Shown piece by piece: positions 7,601 through 13,128 of a stretch of 13,128 nucleotides of DNA; the stretch's first letter is position 1; the number at the start of each line of letters is the position of its first letter. The position numbers and the translations under genes were made by a program. The DNA is from Sedimentisphaerales bacterium (GTDB lineage: Bacteria > Planctomycetota > Phycisphaerae > Sedimentisphaerales > SM23-30), in NCBI GenBank assembly GCA_030640865.1, contig DAOWIP010000216.1:1-13128 (forward strand), written 5' to 3'. Under the pieces are notes generated by a model. It saw only the letters and a list, made by a program, of their open reading frames with translations. It had not been told where the DNA came from and ran no database searches.

Positions 7601-8038
7601 GTCGGCGGCATGGTGGGAAAAAATTATCGTGGTAGTGTGTCGAACTGCTTCTGGGACACTGAGACACAGACCCACGGCGTAACCGAAAGTGTTGGCCAAA
7701 ACGATGGCGGTACCGTTACTAATGTGGCCGGGCTTACTACCGGCCTAATGCAGACAGAAAGCACATTTACCTCTGCCGGCTGGGACTTTTCAGAAGGAGA
7801 TGGTGATCCTGCTGATTGGAAGATGCCTTTAACATACGGTTATCCGCAACTCACGTGGGAGCTTGATCTGATCGCGGATATTGTACCGGATGGTATTGTG
7901 AATCTCGTCGATTTTTCCAAAATGGCTGAATTCTGGCTGGGCTATGCGCCGGAAGTTGACATCTACCATGACGGCAAGGTTGACATTCAGGATTTATCAA
8001 TCCTTGCCGAGAATTGGTTGAGTTTGATAGTCCCGTAG
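4691..8038 (+). CDS. Secreted GLUG-repeat protein with dockerin-like EF-hand pairs
   Basis: Large exported protein, 1115 residues, probably cell-surface or extracellular; exact role unknown. It begins with a signal peptide (MRKTAYFIISMVLLCPCFTF), with a likely cut after FAA. Three related modules follow. Each opens with a strand-rich segment such as GTSFTGKFDGDDHTISNLTI, resembling right-handed beta-helix proteins, then carries GLUG repeats of the type GGLVGKNYGSV.DCYATG.V. I count 15: 5, 4 and 6 per module. The repeat runs end in NCFWDT-type units. Calcium-loop pairs like type I dockerins occur between modules 1 and 2 (about 358-418, DIDFSGAVDIAD) and at the C-terminus (about 1061-1115, DIYHDGKVDIQD then LSILAENWL). 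Such endings are common in Phycisphaerae secreted proteins. GLUG repeats are known in bacterial adhesins and IgA-protease-like proteins. No catalytic domain, sortase signal or transmembrane anchor is visible. Adhesion or polysaccharide binding is a guess. Confidence 0.88.
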   Translation: MRKTAYFIISMVLLCPCFTFAAGGNLPGSGTEADPYRIEDRADFDAFADPANASTYWSGGIHTKLTCDLDLSGDVFETAVIAPDTDSTSGGFQGTSFTGKFDGDDHTISNLTIDTGGANNDYLGLFGKIGPSGQVRNLGLEDGAVTGGFYDFHLGGLVGANRGSITNCYATCVVTGRDCSYYLGGLVGYSYEGSSISNCYATGAVTGIANCGYLGGLVGCSDGNISNCYSTGDVSGNDYIGGLVGKNRGIVMDCYSTGDVSGHERVGGLVGFIVGYDECCIVSNCFWDTDTQTHGITRSIGEAYGAVTNVEGLTTGQMQTKCTFTYVGWDFTGETVNGIEDLWRMPHGGGYPILSWQRDIPGDFAGSYGVDLIDYSYFSGYWMNDNCSEVNDYCDGTDIDFSGAVDIADLEILFVHWLKGEEIAECRYGGGTGDPCEPYLISDPCHLDYLGFYPCDWGKSFRLTADIDMSGYSYEKALIAPDRFSSDGFQGTSFTGEFDGDGHVISNLTIDTSGADNDYLGLFGQIDPGGQVRKLGLENGAVTGAYGSRYLGGLVGKNYGSLINCYATGDVIGNSSVGGLVGNNYNGSIINCYATSAVTSVKHGWCLGGLVGYNYTGSIIDCYAIGAVNIGDGGYYLGGLVGSRDSGDITGCFWDGDTSGLCYSAGGWKKSTTEMMSAETYIGWNDGSWVIDEGNDYPHLSWEKAAQGLPNITTDYPERTYPGNGQDQPFELDSSEDIVCMSLRQVDWDKNFIVTSDIDMSSVTDYYPVSGFFGYIDGSGQRIMNLTVEPDVIGNRCLLGFIGKLSSSGRIDNLVLENVNINGKDYSYYLGGLVGKNYGSVTDCYATSVVTSGDYGGCLGGLMGKNYGSVKDCYTTGVVTSGDYGGGLGGLVGYNMDGSVSDCYSTGSVSGNDYLGGLVGYNMDGSVSDCYSTGSVSGDDCVGGLVGHNRYSSGNISNCYSTGDVSGVSNVGGMVGKNYRGSVSNCFWDTETQTHGVTESVGQNDGGTVTNVAGLTTGLMQTESTFTSAGWDFSEGDGDPADWKMPLTYGYPQLTWELDLIADIVPDGIVNLVDFSKMAEFWLGYAPEVDIYHDGKVDIQDLSILAENWLSLIVP
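7181..7516 (+). repeat. In-frame tandem GLUG repeats, recently duplicated
   Basis: Four consecutive units each start at GGCGGCCTG: 7181, 7268, 7355 and 7436. The first two are 87 nt long and nearly identical to each other; the last two are 81 nt and nearly identical over their first 60-odd bases. All periods are multiples of three, so unit gain or loss would keep the frame. The similarity at DNA level, including silent positions, points to recent duplication or conversion. Confidence 0.85.
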
Positions 8039-8109
8039 TTACTGATGTTACTTACCCGCGAACTAACGGGAAAATTCGATCGTGAGCACTATACAAGTTG
8101 CGTTATTTC

Positions 8110-8153
8110 GCCCTTTCAGGGCTTAAAATATTGATATCGTCCCAAAGGTTGGG
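8110..8153. repeat. Pair of small perfect hairpins
   Basis: GCCCT TTC AGGGC (8110-8122) and CCCAA AGG TTGGG (8141-8153) are two perfect 5-bp stems with 3-nt loops, 18 nt apart. The layout recalls short interspersed elements of environmental bacterial genomes, but I cannot confirm family membership from one copy. Confidence 0.4.
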
Positions 8154-8174
8154 GAAAATTGTATTTGACATACT

Positions 8175-8428
8175 GTCAGTGTTTGCCGAAAAAATATTCC
8201 TTTTTCGGCGCTCCGAATTTGACTTTTTCAATTTTTACAAGAGTGGCTGTTCAGCAGGTGAAAGCAACAGAATGAAAAGTAGGATATTTCGTATTATCAG
8301 GTACCATAAGGTTGTTTATAACCTTTTAGCCATACCTATATTTGCTTTCACATGAAATTAAATTATGGGTAAAAATTGAAAAAGTAAAATTCTCTACCCC
8401 GAAAAAGAGTATTTTTTCTCGACCTGAC
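8175..8428. repeat. Foldback element with nested inverted repeats
   Basis: The inner arms 8215-8238 and 8369-8392 are inverted copies matching at 23 of 24 positions, with a perfect 17-nt core (ACTTTTTCAATTTTTAC). Similarity continues outward with mismatches and small gaps: CTTTTTCGG at 8200-8208 against 8399-8407, and GTCAG at 8175-8179 against CTGAC at 8424-8428. Inside lie a 10-nt perfect pair GTGAAAGCAA/TTGCTTTCAC (8258-8267, 8342-8351) and a central hairpin AAGGTT/AACCTT. No obvious target duplication flanks it. It could be a MITE-like element or a structured RNA. Confidence 0.65.
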
Positions 8429-8511
8429 GATTCATTTTTACAAACAATATTCGGCTATATCTTTCTGTTAAATAAACAGATACAATATATTTCCTTGTAA
8501 AAAGTTCACGG

Positions 8512-8530
8512 CGTTGGGTGCCACCCAGCG
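8512..8530. repeat. Short palindrome CGTTGGGT/ACCCAGCG
   Basis: An 8-bp stem (one G-T pair) with a 3-nt loop. It lies in the shared 3' region of two convergent genes and has no T-run, so it looks more like an interspersed repeat than a terminator. Confidence 0.45.
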
Positions 8531-8564
8531 TTTGGTGAACCCAGTATATTTAATTTAACTGACC

Positions 8565-8582
8565 AGTAGGGTCGCCCCTACT
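8565..8582. repeat. Short palindrome AGTAGGG/CCCTACT near anti-sigma stop
   Basis: A perfect 7-bp stem with a 4-nt loop (GCGA on the minus strand), 15 nt past the anti-sigma stop. It carries GTAG on both strands, as in REP-like elements. There is no U-run after it on the minus strand, so a factor-independent terminator is not supported. Confidence 0.5.
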
Positions 8583-8596
8583 TTCCGCAACAGGGA

Positions 8597-9925
8597 CTAA
8601 TTATTTGGGTCGAACGGTTTGGGTGGGATGGAGATTTGATCGTTATCTTCGAGATAAGGGTTTGTCGTGGGGTTGTTAATTATCTCTGTTGGCGGGATGG
8701 CTTGGTTTGTGGTCGGCGGTTCAGGTTGTTCCAGGGTTTGCAGAACCAGAACCAGTGCGATCATTCGTGCCGGCTGGGACTGGCTGTCTTTATTTTTGGT
8801 TTGGTCTTTCTGGTCAGGCATATCGGTGGGTGTGGGAGGTATCGGGTGGTCGGTTCGCTCGTAGAGCGTTGTCGGGGACGGTTCGTTGGCGGCAATACGT
8901 GGGACATCTTCATAGTGAACATCGTTAACATCGGAGAAAGGAGTTGCGTCAATCGGTGGCGCCAGCGGTTGCAGGCCGGTAAGTTCAGGTTCTACCTGGG
9001 CGAATAACCGGAGCAGTTCCGGTGTGTCATCATCATCCTGACGGTCAAAATCGCCCTGGTGGTCCCCGGCAGTAAAACGCAGAGCCTGGGCAATTTGTAT
9101 TAACGGATTGGCCTCGCCGGCCAGTACCAGGGCTTGCTCTTCGGTGGCGTTTTGGACCATAATTTCACGACCCGCAGTCTCGTCGGTTACGACAATATCA
9201 ATACGATTTTCAGTATTCTCAAGATTCTGGAAGAATTGTCTGAACTTGTCCACTGGGCAGACGAGTGAGTAACGGCAGCTAATCAGGTCGGAATATTCGC
9301 GAAAGACATTATCGATCTGTAAATCCTGGAACATTTGGTCCAGACGCATGCTAAGTGTCAGCACATCGGGAGTATTGACTACCATACTCAACTGGCTCAA
9401 ATTTACCTGGAGCAGGGCGGTTTTCAAGGCATCGGTGTCATTTCTGCTGGAATCAGCGGTTGAAAACAACTCTTTTGAGGTTGACGTTTCGTCCGGAGCA
9501 ATTGCGACGGCCTCCGGCTGAATAATGGAGTCCGAACCGCCCGGCGATTGGCTCAGAACATTATAGACAATGGTAACAATGGCACCAGCCAATATGAGCA
9601 CGGCAGCGGCGGTTAGGAACCGGCGAAGGCGTAAATGGTTTCGGCCGGCCGTTTCGGCCAGGACATCGCCCTGATCGAGCAGCAGGTCCCGTTCAAGCTG
9701 TTGAATGACTCCTTCGGCAAGATCGTCCGGAGCGGCAACCCGCGGCAGTTCTCTGATACTGCCGGACACCCGGCGAAGCTCATCGAGTAATTGCCGAAGC
9801 TGTGGGTCATCGGCAAGCTGCCGTTCAATCTTTTCCGTCAGACCTGGTGAAAGCTCGCCGTCAAGATAGGCGCTGAGGGTCTCAACGAGTTTGGTTTTAT
9901 TATGACGCATGTCTTTATCAGCCAT
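8597..9925 (-). CDS. Membrane-anchored anti-sigma factor (predicted)
   Basis: Probable partner that holds the neighbouring ECF sigma factor inactive at the membrane, 442 residues. The N-terminal segment has the layout of an anti-sigma domain: LSAYLDGELSPGLTEKIERQ (17-36), then helices to about residue 80. The zinc-type HxxxCxxC motif is absent, so it would be a zinc-less ZAS-like domain. One membrane helix follows (about 103-124, FLTAAAVLILAGAIVTIV). The outer part of about 315 residues has a folded-looking section (about 160-290) and a Pro/Thr/Asn-rich tail, probably disordered. No family for the outer part is recognised; it could be the sensor. CAGGGA sits 3 nt before the ATG at 9925. The gene is 138 bp downstream of the sigma gene, looser than the usual sigma/anti-sigma coupling. 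The assignment rests on the N-terminal pattern, the single membrane helix and the neighbour. Confidence 0.75.
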   Translation of the reverse strand: MADKDMRHNKTKLVETLSAYLDGELSPGLTEKIERQLADDPQLRQLLDELRRVSGSIRELPRVAAPDDLAEGVIQQLERDLLLDQGDVLAETAGRNHLRLRRFLTAAAVLILAGAIVTIVYNVLSQSPGGSDSIIQPEAVAIAPDETSTSKELFSTADSSRNDTDALKTALLQVNLSQLSMVVNTPDVLTLSMRLDQMFQDLQIDNVFREYSDLISCRYSLVCPVDKFRQFFQNLENTENRIDIVVTDETAGREIMVQNATEEQALVLAGEANPLIQIAQALRFTAGDHQGDFDRQDDDDTPELLRLFAQVEPELTGLQPLAPPIDATPFSDVNDVHYEDVPRIAANEPSPTTLYERTDHPIPPTPTDMPDQKDQTKNKDSQSQPARMIALVLVLQTLEQPEPPTTNQAIPPTEIINNPTTNPYLEDNDQISIPPKPFDPNN

Positions 9926-9971
9926 AAGTCCCTGATTTATAATATGTTATACTCATTCCAGGAAAGGCGCT

Positions 9972-9986
9972 TGGGGTCAGACCCCA
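9972..9986. repeat. Palindrome TGGGGTC-A-GACCCCA
   Basis: Perfect 7-bp arms around a single A, between the sigma and anti-sigma genes. The short perfect form is typical of interspersed intergenic repeats; it could equally be a protein-binding site. Confidence 0.5.
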
Positions 9987-10027
9987 CTTACAAGACTTAA
10001 TTTTACATATGGGCGGCACAAATAATT

Positions 10028-10049
10028 GCAGGCAAGATGCCTGCGGTAC
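10028..10049 (-). repeat. REP-like hairpin with GTAC leader
   Basis: On the minus strand GTACC precedes GCAGGC ATCTT GCCTGC, a perfect 6-bp stem with a 5-nt loop. It lies 15 nt past the sigma factor stop. The GTA- leader before the stem resembles the REP-like copies around feoA, although the stem sequence differs. Confidence 0.55.
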
Positions 10050-10063
10050 AGGTTACTGGCATT

Positions 10064-10720
10064 TTAGAGCAGTTGTTCACGCAGGGTACCGCGAGCCCGT
10101 GAGAGTCGGCTTTTTACTGTGCCTACGGGCAATTCCAAAATCTGCGCGATTTGGCCATAGTGCAACTGCTCAATATCACGCAGCACTACGACCGCGCGAG
10201 CGTCCGGCTCGAGTGTTTCCATCGCTGTCAGGACACGATCATAATTTTCCTTAATCTGCGCCTGTTTATCGGGCGAATACTCACCTGACTGTGCCATTGC
10301 CGCCAGATGGTCCGCCTGACGGCCTATGCCGTCGTGTCCGCTTTGCAGCGAAGTAATATGCACCCGTCGGCTTCGCCGATGGTGGTTGATGCACAAATTC
10401 ATACCGATTCGATACAGCCAGGTAAAAAAACCGGCACTGCCGCGAAACTTCTTCAGACCCTTCATAGCCCGATAAAATGTCTCTTGGGTAATTTCCAGAG
10501 CATCATCGCGGTTGCCGACCATCCGAGAGACAGCGTTGAAAAGCCGATCCTGGTATCTCTCGACTAATTGGCCAAAGGCAGCCATATTGCCCATACGACA
10601 GCGAGCGATCAGGGCCTCATCCTCGGCAAGCTCCGAGTCATAACTCACTTCGTTACTTACCTTTGGACAATTGGTGGCGTAATCGGTTCCACCAGGTTGA
10701 TAACTTTTTATCTTTTTCAT
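10064..10720 (-). CDS. ECF-type RNA polymerase sigma factor
   Basis: Extracytoplasmic-function (sigma70 group 4) factor that directs RNA polymerase to stress or envelope promoters. Numbered from the GTG at 10729, region 2 spans about residues 38-120 (DALEITQETFYRAMKGLKKF, then GFFTWLYRIGMNLCINHHRR), covering -10 recognition and melting. Region 4 spans about 163-220 (LEPDARAVVVLRDIEQLHY, then LPVGTVKSRLSRARGTLREQ), with the -35-binding helix-turn-helix. Region 3 is absent, as expected. AGGTG lies 6 nt before the ATG at 10720, so that start (218 residues) is preferred over the GTG at 10729, which overlaps the ribosome site. The anti-sigma gene follows on the same strand. No specific ECF group can be assigned by eye. 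Confidence 0.93.
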   Translation of the reverse strand: MKKIKSYQPGGTDYATNCPKVSNEVSYDSELAEDEALIARCRMGNMAAFGQLVERYQDRLFNAVSRMVGNRDDALEITQETFYRAMKGLKKFRGSAGFFTWLYRIGMNLCINHHRRSRRVHITSLQSGHDGIGRQADHLAAMAQSGEYSPDKQAQIKENYDRVLTAMETLEPDARAVVVLRDIEQLHYGQIAQILELPVGTVKSRLSRARGTLREQLL

Positions 10721-10740
10721 CAAAAACACCTATATATACC

Positions 10741-10769
10741 ATCATTTCATATTTGGTTAATTATGTCAA
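10741..10769 (-). promoter_or_regulatory. Candidate promoter for the sigma/anti-sigma pair
   Basis: On the minus strand a perfect TTGACA (10764-10769) is followed after 17 nt by AATGAT (10741-10746, 4 of 6). The leader would be only about 14 nt, just enough to carry the AGGTG ribosome site. No separate ECF-type autoregulatory promoter is evident. Confidence 0.45.
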
Positions 10770-10826
10770 GACTTTGATGATTGGACTGCCCAAAAATGAA
10801 CGCTATCCGATAGACAAAGGAGACCA

Positions 10827-10855
10827 TTGACCGGTGACGGCCTGTTCGTTACACT
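10827..10855 (+). promoter_or_regulatory. Candidate leaderless promoter of purB
   Basis: TTGACC (10827-10832, 5 of 6) is followed after 17 nt by TACACT (10850-10855, 4 of 6). A start 7 nt after the -10 box falls on the A of the purB ATG at 10862. No Shine-Dalgarno site precedes that ATG. A perfect TATAAT at 10855-10860 would start transcription inside the gene. Confidence 0.4.
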
Positions 10856-10861
10856 ATAATT

Positions 10862-12304
10862 ATGAAAAAAAACACCACCCATAATGTGTATGAGAATCCG
10901 TTGATCAGCCGTTACAGTTCAAATGAGATGTTGGGAATCTTTTCGCCTCGGTTCAAATTCGGCACGTGGCGGCGACTGTGGCTGGCGCTGGCGGAGAGCC
11001 AGGCCGAGTTGGGTTTGCCTGTTACCACAAGACAGTTGGCACAGATGCGGCGCAATTTAGACGAGATCGATTTCAACCGCGCAGCCCGTTACGAAAAGAA
11101 GTTTCGCCATGATGTAATGGCGCATGTTCACACCTTCGGCGATGCCGCTCCACTGGCACGACCGATCATCCACCTCGGTGCGACAAGCGCATTTGTAGGC
11201 GATAATACCGACCTGATCCAGATGCGCAAAGGATTGGAACTGATCCGGGCACGACTGCTGCGAATAATCGAATTGCTTGGGCGGTTCGCAAGGCGTTATC
11301 GGAAACTGGCAACATTGGGCTATACCCATTTTCAGCCGGCTCAGCTTACTACGGCAGGTAAAAGGGCTACCCTCTGGTGCTATGATTTTACGCTCGACCT
11401 GGAAGAAATCCATTACCGAATCAATTCAATTTGCTTCCGTGGAGTAAAAGGTACAACAGGGACGCAAGCCTCTTTTCTGAAACTGTTCAACGGCAATCAT
11501 AAAAAAGTTGCTCGGCTCGAAAAGATGGTCGCGTCCAAAATGGGTTTTACAAAAACATCGCCCGTTTCAGGTCAGACGTATAATCGTAAAATTGATGCCA
11601 ATGTGCTGGCGAGCCTCTGTGGGATCGCGCAATCGGCTCACAAGATCAGTAACGATGTACGGCTACTGGCCCACTTGAAACAAATCGAGGAACCTTTCGA
11701 AAAAAGCCAGATCGGCTCTTCCGCGATGGCCTATAAGCGTAATCCCATGCGAAGCGAGCGTATTACGAGTCTGTCACGGTATGTAATCAGCCTGGCCTCG
11801 TCGCCGGCTATGACCGCGGCCGAGCAGTGGTTCGAACGAACACTGGACGATTCGGCGAATAAACGTTTGGCAGTGGCCGAGGCCTTTCTGGCTGTTGACT
11901 CGATTCTCTGCATTTTGGCCAACGTAGTGGATGGGCTGGTTGTGTATCCGAAGGTGATTGCCGCGGCAATTCAGGCGGAACTGCCGTTTATGGCCACGGA
12001 GAATATTATTATGGCCGCGGTCAATGCCGGCGGCGACCGTCAGCAGTTGCATGAGGCGGTTCGTACACACAGTATGGCCGCAGCGGCCGAGGTTAAACAG
12101 CACGGCCGGGCTAACGATCTGATAAAAAGACTGAAAAATGATCCGGCATTCGCAAAGGTTGATTTCAAAAACGTGCTCAAGGCAGAACATTATATCGGCA
12201 GATCGCCCGAGCAGGTGGACGAGTTCCTCCGTGAGGTTGTGGGGCCAATCAAACGTAAGTTCAGAAAATACGCCCTGGCGGTGGATATGGAGTTGCAGGT
12301 TTGA
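10862..12304 (+). CDS. purB: Adenylosuccinate lyase
   Basis: PurB removes fumarate from SAICAR and from adenylosuccinate, two steps of purine and AMP synthesis, in the cytoplasm. The 480 residues fit the fumarase/aspartase superfamily. Visible signatures are RHDVMAHVHTFG (82-93), HLGATSAFVGDNTD (104-117), GYTHFQPAQLTT (153-164) with the catalytic His at 156, and the family loop GSSAMAYKRNPMRSE (285-299), whose Ser 287 is the expected catalytic base. The loop wording resembles the animal-type enzyme (SSAMPYKRNPMRSE in human ADSL). The start fits the family opening YENPLISRYSS; an in-frame TGA lies at 10835-10837 and no other start lies between. It is divergent from the sigma gene and 108 bp before pyrE on the same strand, so the two may be co-transcribed. 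Confidence 0.96.
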   Translation: MKKNTTHNVYENPLISRYSSNEMLGIFSPRFKFGTWRRLWLALAESQAELGLPVTTRQLAQMRRNLDEIDFNRAARYEKKFRHDVMAHVHTFGDAAPLARPIIHLGATSAFVGDNTDLIQMRKGLELIRARLLRIIELLGRFARRYRKLATLGYTHFQPAQLTTAGKRATLWCYDFTLDLEEIHYRINSICFRGVKGTTGTQASFLKLFNGNHKKVARLEKMVASKMGFTKTSPVSGQTYNRKIDANVLASLCGIAQSAHKISNDVRLLAHLKQIEEPFEKSQIGSSAMAYKRNPMRSERITSLSRYVISLASSPAMTAAEQWFERTLDDSANKRLAVAEAFLAVDSILCILANVVDGLVVYPKVIAAAIQAELPFMATENIIMAAVNAGGDRQQLHEAVRTHSMAAAAEVKQHGRANDLIKRLKNDPAFAKVDFKNVLKAEHYIGRSPEQVDEFLREVVGPIKRKFRKYALAVDMELQV

Positions 12305-12382
12305 GGAAGAAGTTATGAAAAAGTTGTGAGCTGTGAGGAAGAAAGAAAATAGAAGAAATGAGAAATCAATAACGAATATCGA
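12305..12382 (+). other. Purine-rich spacer between purB and pyrE
   Basis: The purB-pyrE gap is almost wholly A and G on the plus strand, with GTTGTGAG followed by GAAAGA-type runs. A tract of the same style, inverted, lies at about 4512-4578. It could be degenerate low-complexity sequence or an interspersed repeat. Confidence 0.35.
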
Positions 12383-12412
12383 ATGACCAAATCAGTGGGA
12401 GCACAACCGAAA

Positions 12413-13084
12413 ATGCAGCAGTATCAAACGAATTTTATCGAGTTTCTGGTGAGGTCGGAAGTGTTGACCTTCGGTGATTTTGTTACGAAGAGCGGCCGGC
12501 AGACGCCATATTTTATAAATACGGGCAAGTATCGTATGGGTAATCAGCTTGCCCAATTAGGTTGCTTCTATGCGGAGGCAATCCTGCGATGCTTCGGGCC
12601 GGATATTGATAATCTGTACGGGCCGGCCTACAAAGGGATTCCACTGGCAGTTACAACGGCAATCGCGCTGGGCAGTGAACATAAACTGGATGTTTCAGTA
12701 ACCTATAACCGTAAAGAAATAAAAGATCATGGAGAAAAAGGTGTGCTGATCGGACAGCAGTATAACGGATCAGAACAGGTAATAATTATCGAAGACGTCA
12801 TTACGGCCGGTACGAGCGTACGCGAAACCCTGGAACTGCTGAAGAAACAGGGTAATCCACAAATAAAAGGTGTTATCGTCTCGGTAGATCGGATGGAACG
12901 CGGCCAGGGCAAACTATCGGCGATCCAGGAGATGAAAGAACAATTCAGTCTGCCGGTTTATTCCATAGTTACAGTCCGGGATATCATCGCACACCTGTAT
13001 AATCATCCACTGGACGGACGAATGTATATTGATGATGATATGAAATCCCGCATAGAAAGATATTTGACTCAATATGGCATTTAG
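12413..13084 (+). CDS. pyrE: Orotate phosphoribosyltransferase
   Basis: PyrE joins orotate to PRPP to make orotidine 5'-monophosphate, the fifth step of pyrimidine synthesis, in the cytoplasm. From the ATG at 12413 it is 223 residues. Visible are the N-terminal KSGRQTPYFINTG (26-38), the flexible catalytic loop YNRKEIKDHGEKG (98-110) with its lysines and histidine, and the PRPP-binding motif VIIIEDVITAGTS (123-135). The in-frame ATG at 12383 would add 10 residues. The 12413 start is preferred because family members typically begin near MxQYKxxFIEF; GTGGGAG 11 nt upstream is a poor but present ribosome site. The length resembles the longer clostridial-type enzymes more than E. coli PyrE (213). 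Confidence 0.95.
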   Translation: MQQYQTNFIEFLVRSEVLTFGDFVTKSGRQTPYFINTGKYRMGNQLAQLGCFYAEAILRCFGPDIDNLYGPAYKGIPLAVTTAIALGSEHKLDVSVTYNRKEIKDHGEKGVLIGQQYNGSEQVIIIEDVITAGTSVRETLELLKKQGNPQIKGVIVSVDRMERGQGKLSAIQEMKEQFSLPVYSIVTVRDIIAHLYNHPLDGRMYIDDDMKSRIERYLTQYGI

Positions 13085-13128
13085 CTTTTTTACGCGGGCC
13101 ACACTCACGAATAGAAGCCCATAATACT

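Larger units (their letters stand above)
8039..8596. other. AT-rich gene-free region with multiple hairpins
   Basis: The region lies between the convergent ends of the GLUG gene and the anti-sigma gene. It contains a double mini-hairpin (8110-8153), a large foldback (8175-8428), and two short palindromes (8512-8530, 8565-8582). A CCCG/CGGG pairing at 8055-8070 followed by AAAA is too weak to call a terminator. I see no credible gene. Confidence 0.6.

Noticed and set aside
8055..8070. Terminator after the GLUG gene
   Set aside because: Only a 4-bp CCCG/CGGG stem with an 8-nt loop and no T-run.
8098..8355. 85-codon open frame after the GLUG gene
   Set aside because: It begins inside the hairpin pair and runs through the foldback arm, has no ribosome site, and shows no family pattern.
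10855..10860. Perfect TATAAT just before the purB ATG
   Set aside because: It would start transcription within the coding sequence, and a -35 at the right distance is lacking (TTGACC would be 22 nt away).

Overview
The window reads as a fragment of a Planctomycetota chromosome, most likely Phycisphaerae close to the Sedimentisphaerales. The grounds are a large secreted protein built of GLUG repeats with dockerin-like EF-hand pairs, an ECF sigma factor paired with a zinc-less membrane anti-sigma factor, an anaerobe-style ferrous iron operon, and many short interspersed hairpin repeats between genes. The lineage is an inference from gene style, not a phylogenetic result.

Left part, minus strand (1-4480): a hisD gene cut by the window edge lies downstream of an iron operon. 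In transcription order the operon is a 433-residue regulator, feoA and feoB. The regulator is the most striking gene here. It appears to be one polypeptide joining a DtxR/MntR-type repressor, a cysteine-rich linker, a Fur-type domain with its Cys4 zinc site, and a C-terminal FeoA/SH3-like domain with a His/Arg-rich tail. A consensus-like promoter (TTGACA, 17-nt spacer, TACAAT) lies upstream with an imperfect palindrome in its spacer, which fits autoregulation. Two 30-nt REP-like hairpins exactly 300 bp apart bracket feoA; the downstream one supplies the feoA stop codon.

Middle part, plus strand (4578-8038): a promoter, a strong Shine-Dalgarno site and a 1115-residue exported GLUG-repeat protein of three modules, with near-identical tandem repeats in the third. 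A gene-free stretch (8039-8596) follows. It holds several hairpins and a roughly 250-bp foldback element with nested inverted repeats.

Right part: an ECF sigma factor and its presumed membrane-anchored anti-sigma factor on the minus strand, separated by 138 bp carrying two more palindromes. Divergent from them are purB (adenylosuccinate lyase, possibly leaderless) and pyrE (orotate phosphoribosyltransferase), so purine and pyrimidine synthesis genes sit side by side.

The iron operon is the functional unit that hangs together best: FeoB is the membrane Fe2+ transporter, FeoA its small cytoplasmic partner, and the fused regulator probably senses metal and controls the operon.
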